Assembly: GCA_001574975.1 (NCBI GenBank)
Contig: KQ965816.1
Coordinates: 1-64,000 of the forward strand
DNA length: 64,000 nucleotides
Reading direction: 5' to 3'
Origin: Gonapodya prolifera JEL478
Lineage: Eukaryota; Monoblepharomycota; Monoblepharidomycetes; Monoblepharidales; Gonapodyaceae
Positions 1 to 10,089 of this stretch are shown here, one piece after another. Below the pieces are notes generated by a model. The model searched no databases and had not been told where the DNA came from. It worked only from the letters and a program-made list of their open reading frames with translations. The number at the start of each line of letters is the position of its first letter. Position 1 is the first letter of the stretch. A program made the position numbers and the translations under genes.

Positions 1-1268
1 TTGTAGCATTAAGTGTGAAACATCAATCATCCATTTGGGCATATAGTGAACCCAAACCAGCCAATCCTTAACAGGACTTAAGTGGGCTGCAAATGTGTGG
101 TTTGACATGCTAAGGAACACCTTGGTGAATGCAATGGTTCAGCTTGAATCAGACAATGTGGTGTTTATGAAGCAGATGGACGGGAAAAGCAACCATCATT
201 GTTGGAGGACATGTGGACAATCTCTTAGCAGCTGCACTATCAAAATTGTTGGACACTTTTGAGGAGGAACTTGCTTCTCACTTGAAGACAAAGTCAGGAA
301 GTCTGTCCACCTTCTTGGGAGTACAGATGCAGCAAAACAGCAGCTATGGAACAATCTGCATTCACCAGAAGAGGAAAGTTGCAGAACTGTAGGAGGAAAC
401 TGGAATGGCATACTGCAGACATGTTGGAACACCATTGCAGCCTAATGTTGAACTGTCTTGTGCTGATTGTCTGAAATCAGATGCAGAACATGAAGGGATT
501 GATCACAGAGCTTACAGAAGCACAGTTGGCAGCCTCATCCACATCATGGCAATGACAAGGCCTAACATTTGTGCAGGTGTGAAGATGACTGAAGCCATGG
601 ACAATCCCAGTCACAAGCATGTTAATGCTTTGAATTGGTTGCTGAGATACCTTGCTGGAACTCAAGGATTTTGAATTCAATACTTTCGTGCTAAAGATCC
701 ACAAGGCCAGCATGGGAACACTTTTCTCCATGGATATTATGAATTAGATTTTGCAAGGGACATTTATAATAGGAAATCACAGAGTGGGTATGTCTTCTTG
801 ATGGGAGGAGGAGCAGTGAGTTGGTGGAGTGGAAAACAGGAGCTTGTTGCAACATCAACAACACATGCAGAATATGTTGGACAGGATCACGCAACACATG
901 AGCTACTTTGGATCATTCAGTTTCTGGGAGAGCTTGGTTTTGCTTCAGGGGGAGCTACAGAAGTTTATGGACAAATGGACAGACCCCCAAAGCTCCTAGG
1001 AGACAATCAAGGAGGACAAGCACTTGCAAGAAAACCTGTTCATCACAAGTTATCAAAACATTTTGACATTAAGCATCACTTCATCAGGGAGCTTGAAAAG
1101 GGACTCTTGTCTTTGGTTTACTGCCCAACTCAGAAGAACATTGCAGACATCATGACCAAACCAGTTGCCAAACAACCTTTTGAGAAGCACAGGGAATCAA
1201 TGGGAATGATGCAAGTTGTTTGATGCATGTTGGAAGATTCACACTGGAGTGTTCATCTTCAGGGGGAG
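1..1268 (+). mobile_element. Ty1/copia retrotransposon, 3' part of pol (fossil)
   Basis: This is the end of a copia-type pol: the reverse transcriptase thumb/connection (about 1-670) and RNase H (about 798-1223). Hallmarks are a YRSTVGSLI...TRPNI stretch near 520-570, the RNase H motif VATSTTHAEY near 845-875, and a C-terminal KNIADIMTKP that is typical of copia pol ends. A purine-rich tract at 1255-1268 sits just before the LTR, as expected. Gag, protease, integrase and most of the RT lie outside the window or are lost. The reading frame is interrupted in several places, so the copy is broken. The well-conserved RNase H suggests moderate rather than great age. Seen: the motifs. Inferred: family and age. 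Confidence 0.9.
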
Positions 1269-1392
1269 TGTTGAGATGAGTCATTGGTGACTCATAATGG
1301 AGGACTCATAGATGACTCATATGGTGACTCATGTGGGACTCATAGATGACTCACACATATGACACATAGTATGACTCAGGTATTAGTCATAA
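1269..1392 (+). repeat. Candidate 3' LTR of the copia element, rich in TGACTCA
   Basis: An LTR should begin directly after the polypurine tract, and a TG dinucleotide starts at 1269. The next 110 bases hold six exact TGACTCA/TGAGTCA heptamers, starting at 1277, 1288, 1313, 1325, 1347 and 1372, plus related GGACTCA words. TGACTCA is the core site of AP-1/Gcn4-type bZIP factors. The right end is not certain: the sequence runs into the opposite-strand copia piece near 1383-1395, so this LTR may be truncated by it. No 5' LTR is available for comparison. Confidence 0.6.
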
Positions 1393-1779
1393 CTCAGCAT
1401 TGCTTTGTCCACCTTTTGGAGGACATTGTCAGAAACTGCAATTGCCAAAGCTGCCATCAACTGTCCATCCAACACCATCCAAGCATCATAATTGTCCTTA
1501 TCACTCTCTTTTGGGCATCCTCTCTTCCCATCAAGCAGTTCCAGTGCCCCTCCAACCATCCTCAAATTCAGCCTCACTCTCTTTGCCCATGTCCAGTACT
1601 CTTCATCCAGCACCCTCACTGCCATTGCAAACTCTGATGGCTTCAGTTTTTCACTCATCTCTGGCCTGATGGCTGATAAGGTCCCCGAAATTCCAACCAC
1701 TGTTCCACCTTACACTTCTGGATGCCATCCTGGGTGATTCTTTAGGCAGATGGTCTCAGAATGACGGGCTCATAACCTG
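1383..1779 (-). mobile_element. Second Ty1/copia fragment: gag start and primer-binding site (fossil)
   Basis: On the minus strand an open frame (1700 down to 1383) reads like the N-terminus of a copia Gag: LDEEYWTWAKRVR, then DNYDAWMVLDGQLMAAL, matching the usual 'W..W...M...L' start of the UBN2/Gag fold. Upstream of it, at 1763-1779 on the plus strand, is an anticodon arm like that of initiator tRNA-Met (GGGCTCATAACC). In the minus-strand element this is complementary to the tRNA, so it fits a half-tRNA primer-binding site. The piece is truncated, broken, and lies tail to tail with the plus-strand copia. Confidence 0.7.
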
Positions 1780-2060
1780 TTAAGCAGGCGAGCTGGATTT
1801 GTGGGACCAATTGGATTGTGTTCAGATATCACTTGAGATACAGCAGAAAAAACACAATTAAAGTGGCACGGTGCACGGTCCCCCGGCTAGCCTCCAAACA
1901 TCAAAGTCCCCACACCACTTTGTACAGAACCACAACCAGAACAGATAGAGACATGCGACAACTTGCTAATCTGTAGCACTTTTCAAGTTGTGTCCACTAA
2001 TGACAACCACAATACTTCAGGTTAAACACCTAATCCACAATTGAGCAATCAATGACACTT
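1780..2060 (-). repeat. Probable 5' LTR of the minus-strand copia fragment (limits uncertain)
   Basis: If the primer-binding site above is right, the LTR of the minus-strand element lies at higher coordinates and ends (minus strand) in ...CTTAACA near 1779. The stretch to about 2060 has no coding potential on either strand. The outer boundary cannot be placed without a second LTR copy. Confidence 0.35.
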
Positions 2061-2110
2061 AACAGAGATTGATTGAGCACATTGGGAGGAAACTTGAAAC
2101 TGAAGTTTTA

Positions 2111-2500
2111 GTTTCCGGGGGAGTGTCAAGTCTTATTGTGATATGGGAATTGGTCTTTGGTGAAGCATTAATACAATACTACCATCAAATGCAGCTTGAA
2201 GAGTACTACAAGTTTGTTGTTGGAAGTTTTGTTCTAGCTTTTCTGGTTGTTGAGATAATTAGGTTTTACTGTGAAATCAGGACCTGTGTTTTGTGTGGCA
2301 TTTGCAGTGCAAGGGTTATTGATGTCAGATTAGTTGTAGGTTTTTTTGTACATGAACATAAAGACTCAGTACACAATCCCAGTGCTCTTTTCAGGTTAAC
2401 CTCAATGTTGAAGTGTGGTTGCTTGAAATGCACCCAGAACTCAATGAATTTGCACTTTACTTGATGGAGGCTGTAACAAAACCTCCTGAGTCTTGACATT
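2111..2500 (+). repeat. Third copia-type PPT/LTR edge (solo or truncated LTR)
   Basis: At 2111-2123 the sequence reads TTTCCGGGGGAG followed by TGTCAAGTC. This closely mirrors the PPT-LTR junction at 1255-1275 (CAGGGGGAG then TGTTGAG). The bases following it differ from the first LTR, so it would be another copia family or lineage. Its right limit is unknown. No matching internal region lies directly upstream, apart from a few codons that resemble a copia pol tail. Call rests on the junction pattern alone. Confidence 0.4.
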
Positions 2501-2940
2501 ATGTTTGACTTAAGCCTGTTAGTCCAGTTTTCTGCAAAACTGGAGTACATCAGCACAACTGTGGCTGCAGACCCAAACAATCTGTTTGCGGCATGCAATG
2601 GTGTTATGGTTGCTTGCGGCATCCACACTATTGAGAACAATGGATGTATTTTGTCCTTACTTAATAATTGGAGTACATCTGATGTTTACATTCCTGTGAG
2701 TTCTTGTATTGCAACATTTTCAACACTTAATCCAAAAGAAATGTAAATTGTTGGGCTTAATATTGAAAGCAGTCTGTCCATTTTGGAAACCAGTGTTTTG
2801 TTTGATAAGAACAGTAATGAGCTACCACAGCAAACAAACGTGTTGTTGGCTGATGGTCCAACTCCACTGCCACCTGATATACCAGAGCTTGATCTTTCCC
2901 ATTGTGTGCTCACATAGGAAGAAATTGTCAAACTTTCAGA
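2501..2940. other. Unassigned sequence between retroelement pieces
   Basis: A short plus-strand frame (2501-2746) and a minus-strand frame (2686-2931) exist, but neither shows a recognisable motif. The stretch may be the worn gag/protease part of the gypsy element that follows, or separate LTR material. Confidence 0.4.
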
Positions 2941-5750
2941 TTTCTAATGTAAAAATGCAGACGTCCTTAGTGTGGGTGACATGACTGCCTTAGTGCCTGG
3001 GTTACTCACAAGATCAAGCTTGTTGGAAACCCACAACTGATCAAATTGCGTCCTCATTGAATGGGTCCTGAAGAATGTGAGCAGGCTAAGAAATTGTTGA
3101 TCGACAATACTATTGGCCCTTCCAATAGTGATTGGGCATTGTCAGTTGTGTTGGTGCCAAAGGAAGACAGGAAAAGCTGTTTTATATTGATTATCAGAAG
3201 CTCAATGCAATCACAAAAAAGTATGTCTATCCATTACCACATGTAGACAAACTACTAGATGCTACACAGTGTGCTACGTTTAACACCGCTCTCATCATTA
3301 CATGGGGTTATTGGAATATTGTGATGGAGCCTTTGCAGAATCATTTAATGGTGTTTATCACACACAAAGGGCTTTACAAGTTCAAGCACATGATGTTTGG
3401 TATGACCAATGCCCTGGCAACATTCCAGTGTATGATGAACAGTGTCCTACATGGAATTAATTGGGTTTACACTTTGGTTTATCTCAATGATGTCCTTGTG
3501 TTTTCAAATACGTTTAAAGACCATTTGAAGCATATGGATGAAGTGTTTAAATGTCTTTGCGTGGCCAATCTTAAATTGCGTGTGGCCAAATGTTCATTTT
3601 GCCAAGCTGAAACAAGCTATCTTGGGCACATTATTACAAACAATGGGTTTATTAAAATGGATCCAAAGAAGATTGCAGCAAAACAAGACTTTCCTTGCCC
3701 TCATTCAATTTTGGAAATGCAAAGCTTTGTGGGCTTGACCAGTTATTATTGTCATTTTATCCCTTGGTTTGCAAACATTGCAGTGCCATACTCATCCATG
3801 GTCAATTGTTTGGAGGAACTTGATTGGTCCAATCCTAATGCATTGCTGGCACTCAAACAGTTGAAACAATTAATGTGTTTGGCACCAGTTTTGCGTCATG
3901 TTGATTATGCACATGCCATTTATTTTGCAAATGGATATGTCAAAGGTTGCTTTGACTGCTATTCTTAATCAGCGTGATGAGAATGGTTGTAAATATCTTG
4001 TTGGTGCAGCTAGTAAAAACTTAACAAAAGCTAAACAACATTGGGATGCCAGAACCCTGGAAGCCTTTGCAATTATTTGGGTTGCAAATATTTTTGGTAT
4101 TACCTTATTGGCATGCTGTTTAAATTGTATACCAATCATGAGGTGCTACATTTGATTTTATCCCCTGCCGCCATGGGAAAGATTGTACAATGGGCATTTT
4201 GCATGTCTGCATTCAACTACACGCCCCATTATAAGCTGGGGAAACATAACACAAATGTCAATCCTATTTTGCATGTCACGCCAGACAATTCACAAGAGCC
4301 AATGTGGCACACTGACATCCACTAACATGGAGTATATAGTGTAGTATGAGTGTTGGGTATTAGCTGCTGTGCCACTACTGTGGCCGCGGGTTTAGATGTG
4401 CACCTGCAGGACGTGCCCTAAGTTTGGCATTACGTTCCTGCAGGTGAATTCTATGCACATTACGTCTTGCTATGTACATCTGATCATAGATACACATTCC
4501 TACAGACTACAGGCTTGTGCAGCTCACCAAGGTTGTGTAGCACAATGGATCTTGATGTGGATGTTCCTATGTATGGTGACACTTTTCAACCAGATTTGCC
4601 ACCCAAAGCAGTTGGGACACAAGAAGAATTTTTGTTACCAGAGTTGTCTATCTTGCATGATGAAAAGGCTTGTCAGGCCACCCTTGAATTATTGGCAATG
4701 CACTTTGATGCAAACAAGGCTTTTACTGCCTGCGCATTTGAAAGCGCTAAGTATTGCAACTCTTGGATTAAAGATCAACTTAATGATTGCAACCTCTGTG
4801 GTATTATTGATGTGCTGACAGACTCCCTTCCACCTGATGCTGTGATTCATGTTGTTATATTGAAGCTCATATAAAGTCACGTGGCTATGCTATACACAAG
4901 AGTGCGTTGCATCTTGCCATTCTGCGTCATAAACAACCTGTTGGGATGCTCCCTAAGGGATCTCTTGGCAAATTTGAAGTTGTTGGTCACGGACCCATTG
5001 CTGTTCCTCATTGTCATAGGGAGGAAATATTGTGGTCACATCACAATTCAAAGATGGTGTCACACCATGGAATGAACCAATGCTTTGTTTGATGAAAGAC
5101 AAGTTTCATAGGCCAAAATGGGTTCAAGATGTTTGAACAACAGATTGGTCCATTTTGGATGATAGAACAAATTGGTCCAGTCACTTATCAAGTGATACAT
5201 ATTTACATGGGACATGAAGTGAAAGCTCATGTTCAACGATTGTGTAAAATTTTACCTTATACTGATATGTTTTCAGCATTGCTAGCTATTCCTGATGTTA
5301 TGAGATTGCCTGTAGATATTGATCTGTTGGTCAAACCAGGCGTCACAACTGAGGATGTTGTACCTACTCCAGCTGTGTTGAATGCCAATGGTGCACCAGC
5401 ATACAATATTGAAAAATTTTGAATTGTCATTTAAGTGGTGATTTAATGGAGTCCTACATTAAAATTTGTTGGTTATGCAATTCCAGAGTGGACAGAAGAG
5501 GAAAATGTTTTTGTGGATGATCTGGTACTTGTGTTCAAGAGAGGACATCTGTCTGGTCCTTGTGGATTTTGTTTATTAAAAAAGGCAGTTACTCAGTGCA
5601 AAGAAGGCTTGCTTGGAACACCATTATGAAGTGTACTTTGCTAATGAACAGGGCAAATGTATGCTGTTGATAAAAGCATTGTTGAAAAAGGCTGCAAATA
5701 AGCAAAATTGTGTGGCTTGTCATTTGCTTCCTCAAGGGGGGGGGAGAAGA
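2941..5750 (+). mobile_element. Ty3/gypsy retrotransposon, pol region (fossil)
   Basis: Order of parts: reverse transcriptase (about 3060-3840), RNase H (about 3890-4160), and integrase with its C-terminal GPF/chromatin-side region (about 4390-5420). RT marks are FYIDYQKLNAITKK, the FGMTNA block and a YLND box in the position of YxDD. The connection shows LGHIITNNGF and FVGLTSYYCHFIP. The C-terminal GPFWMIEQIGPVTYQV stretch is typical of gypsy integrase ends. Many interruptions are present, so the copy is well worn and broken. It probably predates the copia insertions to its left, judged by the greater decay. Confidence 0.88.
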
Positions 5751-5988
5751 TGAATAAGGTGGAAGTCATTCACTTTTGGGTACTATTGTGATTGGTCAAT
5801 GTTTTGACTATGAATGCGACCAATGAGGACATTGCTTTGTTAGGAAGGGGGGCTGTGGTGTACCAGTACCTTGGTGGTAGTGTGGCGCAGACGTTATAGT
5901 TAGTGTGCATGTTCGAATACAGTTTTACATCTTGCTCTCTCTCTATCCACATCTCTTGCCCTATCCATCCCAGTCCAGGTACTCTACA
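5733..5988 (+). repeat. Candidate gypsy PPT and short 3' LTR
   Basis: Two purine tracts could prime plus-strand synthesis: a long G run at 5735-5750 and GGAAGGGGGG at 5843-5852. Directly after the second, a segment starts TGTGGTGTACC (5854) and ends CTCTACA (5988), giving a 135-bp TG...CA candidate LTR. If the first tract is the real one, the LTR begins near 5751. The CT-rich stretch at 5930-5970 would suit an R/U5 region. No second copy is in the window to settle it. Confidence 0.4.
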
Positions 5989-6798
5989 ACTGTTTCAAAA
6001 TGAAGGGAACTTTGTGTACCCATTGCTTCTGGCAGGAGCAAACTTTTTGAAATTACTTCTTGGTCTTTGCAAAACATGTGCAAATGCTCCGATTGGGGTA
6101 GCCAAAGACCCGTTGCCGCCTCTGCACAGTCTGCCTGGCTCCAACACATCTGGCATCACGTTCTTTGACGTTACTTGCCAGTCTACGTTTATTCTGCACC
6201 AGCTTTCTGCCTGTAGCCATGTGAGATTGAATAGTCCCTTCCTGCAGTCTCTTCAATTCCTTCTGACTCCAATTAGCCATGCAGAACCATTCTTCCAAGA
6301 AAGCTTCCTTCCCATTCCTCAACCGTCTCTGCGTTTTGTCTTATTTATTATCTGTAATGTGCACATCATCTATTCCCATTGTAGCACGTATCCATCAAAG
6401 TAGTTGAATGATATGTATTATGAAATACCACCCTCCTCAAATATTGCCATCTTGTCTTGCAAGGTATTGACAGCGTTTCGAAGAGACATTGCCCTGGTCC
6501 CGTGTGTGGGCTGGCCCCCGCAAGGACGACTATTTCAAGGCAAGAGATATTCCTTCTGCTTGTTTTGAAAGGGAGTGCAAAGTTGATCTGCAGGCCAAGC
6601 CCTCCTGCTGCTCATCTTAATAAAATTGCCTTTGTATATATATGGTCACATAATTCAAGCCATACATCACAAGACATAATACCAACGTGTTTTGGGTGAA
6701 AAGAAATGTAGTGCTTAAATACATTATCCTTCAACAAAGGAAATCATTTCAGATCAATGTGAGAAAGAATGACATACAAAACTTTAATTTCACGAGTG
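5989..6798. other. Intergenic; no gene supported
   Basis: A minus-strand frame of 89 codons (6322-6053) and a 166-codon plus frame overlap each other and show no known motif. The stretch flanks the gypsy 3' end and the 3' end of the syntaxin gene. I see no RNA gene or repeat here. Confidence 0.5.
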
Positions 6799-7961
6799 CT
6801 ACAATGTCAGTGTCTGAAGAAGAATGCAGTTACAATAGGCCCACCGCAACACACTACGATGTCTCACCAGTATTATGACGGCTGCAGTGATTGCAACTAT
6901 CAGTAGCAACCAGCACATTTTGTTCCTTGCAAGCTTTTGGTAGCGACTCGCAGTGCGGAGCTCCACGTTTGCGGTTTCCACATTAGACGCAACGCTCACG
7001 ACATTCGACTCTATATTGTCTTAATATAGCATGTTGGATTAGCGCTGGATAATCTTATCGCGCATATAGTCTATACTCTCACCTAGCATATACTGCTGCT
7101 CATGTACAATGGTGCCCAAATCTCGGAAGATTTCATTTACTTCCAAAATGGATGTCTCAATCTGCTTCAAGTCCTCTTCCCTCTCCGCAATTATAGCGTC
7201 GTTGTACTCAATCTCATTGTCAAGTAACTGAATCTGAGCTGATCTGGAAGTGGGTGAGCACCCCTTTTGGTGGGACTTCGGCGTTGCCGCCACAACATAT
7301 GTGTGAAACTTACTTGCCAGATGACCTTGCCATTAGCGGAGCGTTGACATCGTCGTCATCGTCGTCTCTTAGAAAATGTGGAGAAGAGTTCAACAGAGCT
7401 GATCGCCGTTCCTGTGACCAATACAACGTCTCACTGTGCTTTGACTTGTTCAAGGAGCGACCGCTCATTTTCCGCCACAACTTTTGAGACCGCTTGAAAG
7501 CGCTTGAGAACATCTTCCATGTCCCTCCCCAGTTTCGATTGTGCGTTCAGACGTTGCTTCTACAGAAAGTTTGGTCAGTCAAGAGAGGTCTTCACCAGAG
7601 GCTTGTCGCAGATTCTACCCACGTTTTGAATCGTTGAGGGAGAGGACAGCTTTTTGATATCGAAAACCGTCTGCCGAATCATCATACGAGTGTCCTCGGT
7701 GAGGGAGTGTCTGGAGAGAACCACAACACCGTCACGAGACGGCAGCTTCTCCAACAGCCATCAAACAACAAACAACTTCGCACGGAGTGCAGCGTTGTCC
7801 CGGTTTGTTCCCAACGTGGCCGATAAGCGTTGAATCTGGGCAGTGTTGGAAGCCATGGAAAATATCGATCGCGAAATCGCGTCCGTCGATAATCGAAAGG
7901 CTCGGTCATCGTCCAGCTGGTCTCGTCCACTTTCTAGGTCCGTTGCGTCGCCGAAAGACAT
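6799..7961 (-). CDS. Qa-SNARE, syntaxin of the Pep12/Vam3/syntaxin-7/12 type
   Basis: Membrane-fusion Qa-SNARE, likely for endosome/vacuole traffic. Exon 1 starts at 7961 (MSFGDATDLESGRDQLDD) and carries the N-terminal helical Habc part. The SNARE motif follows: QLLDNEIEYNDAIIAEREED, then VNEIFRDLGTIVHEQQYML with the central layer Gln in HEQQ, then NVETANVELRTASRYQKL. A C-terminal membrane anchor, CWLLLIVAITAAVIIL, ends the protein. I can place GT-AG introns at 7244-7313 and 7020-7082; splicing the latter gives QYMLDNIESNVVSVASN, exactly the family pattern. Other introns lie near 7362-7430, 7590-7650, 7710-7790 and probably 6815-6870. An acidic DDDDDD run lies between Habc and the SNARE motif. 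The next gene upstream, USE1, is another SNARE on the same strand. Confidence 0.9.
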
Positions 7962-8449
7962 TGGTGGGGGGATCTGAACTTGCTGAATAGTTCAGCCGAA
8001 CTTGGAATCGACAAAGCTACCGCAATGTCTCTGGGGCAGTTTCTCTCGGAGCTTGCACGGATGTACATCAAAGAGCCAGTAAGTGTTTTGAGTAACGATA
8101 CCATCACGTCAAACTCATCTTTTGGTCCCCAAGCTCGTTCGTTCGTCACATTTTCGACGAATCGTCAGCAACACACATGAGAAAATAGACCAAGTAAAAT
8201 GTATTTCTTCAGGCTATTCTCAGCTTTTTCGCGTCCTCTTGACTCTTCTGTGAAAAGACAATATCTCCGATAACGTTCCAGTTCCGTCCGAGAACCCACT
8301 CTTCCGATTCTGGTCTTCCTTCTGGAGACATCTGAATAAAGAGAGTCGAAAAAGGGGATGGTGACATGATTCTGCTGAGGTTCATTTGTAGAACAATGTG
8401 GAAAAGATCCTGAATATAATTATATGCATTCTTACAACGGGCACAGTTT
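7962..8449. other. Gap between two SNARE genes; short unresolved frames
   Basis: A plus frame (7980-8180) and minus frames (8149-7934; about 8372-8209 with WVLGRNWNVIGDIVF) look protein-like in composition but match nothing I know. A small extra gene on the minus strand is possible. The rest would be the 3' end of USE1 and the syntaxin promoter. Confidence 0.3.
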
Positions 8450-9565
8450 TTATCCAGGGACGACACGCAACACAACGAAAGTGAAAGCAAAGAGCAAGAT
8501 CGTTATCCAGACCATTGCCCACATCATAACTGCGGTACTCCAAAAGCTCTCAGCGTGTTGACGCAAGCGGTCGCGCTCCTTCTTGAGCTGTGTGAAGTTT
8601 GTGTCAGTTTCCGTTGAGAGGCTATCCATCACCTGATGTTGCAATTTGGAAGTTGATTAGGTAACGTTATATGTCGATTCAAACGCTCTTACTTTCTGAT
8701 CTTGTTTTATCAAAGCTCCGAAAGAAGTCGCATTTGATTTCAGTGCACCAGTCATTCGAATAAGATCCTCGGCCAAATCTGCCTGCTCTTCATTTCTTCT
8801 GCGTCTGCGAATCGACTGGGTTCCAGCATCCGCCTCATTGACATCGTCTGGAGATCGGGACCTTCAAATAACCAAAACGTTTGTCACCGTAAAGGCACCG
8901 AGTCGGAGAAAATCAATCGAAACCTTTGGATAACTTTTGGTTCAACGGTGTGACCTGGTTCTGGTAGAGGCGGTGCCCGTGGACTTCGAATCTGTTTCAA
9001 ACGCGTTATCTTTCGTATTTTTTTCATCTCGCGAAACCACTTGACCAGTCACCTGCTCGAAAGAGCCCTCACTTGCCTCCGTTTTCTGTTCTTCTTCGTG
9101 CAAGTTCGGATCCCAAAAGGTAGGAAGTTCTCTTGACTCAAAGCAAGCGGAACGTGAATTCCCCGTTAAGTAAGATGCCCAGCCCCATTGCTCACCAACA
9201 ACTGTTCTGAGAGTCGTGCTACCTGCGCTCATTCAAATTGTGAACTCAAGATGTTGGGCCAATGAGCAAAGGCAGTACCCTTTCTCGAAAGTCTGCCACT
9301 GTATCGTCGCTTGTCTCGCGGAGCCTGAAATCGACAGGTTCTTAGTTTCCCTGCTGCCGGTTGTTCGAAAGAGGGTCACGAACCAGAGCTGATCCACCAA
9401 CAACTCGTCGAATAACTGTGTCGCAGTGATGAAATTTCGCCTTCGAGCGAAGAACTGTAGTTCCCCCAAAAGGGACGATGTATCTTCTTGCTCAGCCTCG
9501 ATCCGCGCAAGCAGCCTCGTCAATGTGATTTCAGTCTCGCGGTGCTTGGGAAGAGGTGTGGGCAT
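8450..9565 (-). CDS. USE1: USE1-like SNARE of the ER (Golgi-to-ER retrograde fusion)
   Basis: Tail-anchored SNARE that works with Sec20, Ufe1/syntaxin-18 and Sec22 on the ER. The N-terminal helix ITLTRLLARIEAEQ (start at MPTPLPKH, 9565; an earlier Met lies at 9631) matches USE1 proteins. A charged, low-complexity middle exon follows (9232-8942). The SNARE part reads QADLAEDLIRMTGALKS, then FGALIKQDQK, and the next exon DSLSTETDTNFTQLKKERDR. The gene ends with the anchor FWSTAVMMWAMVWITILLF and a short RVVPG tail. The layout matches human USE1 closely (LARSLKTN...IKKDNQTL...WLLWAMLII). At least three introns. It is divergent from MED22, whose start is only 70 bp away (or 4 bp if the upstream Met is used). 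Confidence 0.85.
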
Positions 9566-9635
9566 TGTAAGCAATGACCACAGCACCACTCTTCTCCAGC
9601 GACATCCGGCGCTGTTTCCTACACACTCCATTTGA

Positions 9636-10056
9636 ATGGCATACGAAGATCAGGAGAGGAAGCTAGACGCAGCGCTGCGCGAGCTCACAGATGCTCTCAG
9701 CGGCATCATATCTTCAGCGCAAATAGAAAGAGGCAAAGGAATGACATCTTTGGCGCAAAATCGAATGGCGCTAGCAACAGAAGCATCAAATATAGTAGGT
9801 GAATCCCCACAGCGTTCACCCTTACAGGATTTTTGAGACTTCCGTTGGGAAGGTGCGATCCGGAGAATCGATTCTTTCAATCACCGACGGTTTGCGCCAA
9901 TCGCTTCTGCTCCATGATTATCGTGATATTGCAGCCCAGATGACTCGGAGGCGTGCGACAATTTTAGAAGCATCGCAAGATGATGAACACATGAATACGA
10001 CAATAGAAAAGCTACAGCGTGTACTAAAACGAATAGAGGAAGGAAATAATGGTTGA
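9636..10056 (+). CDS. MED22: Mediator complex subunit 22 (MED22/Surf5)
   Basis: Head-module subunit of Mediator, the RNA polymerase II coactivator. Exon 1 (9636-9794) encodes YEDQERKLDAALRELTDAL, the first helix. An intron at 9795-9852 (GTAGGTGA...GGAAG, 58 bp) joins ATEASNI to VRSGESILSITDGLRQSLLL, the signature MED22 block (human: NIVRAGESLMKLVSDLKQFL). The protein is about 120 residues, the normal family size, and ends RIEEGNNG. The stop lies about 40 bp before the first recognisable condensin exon on the same strand. Confidence 0.88.
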
Positions 10057-10089
10057 AAAATTAGCTAGGCGGGTTGTTTAGAAATTGTA

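Noticed and set aside
1751-1800. A tRNA-Met gene
   Set aside because: Only the anticodon arm and part of the D side resemble tRNA; no acceptor stem or T arm follows. Its place beside a copia LTR and gag fits a primer-binding site better.
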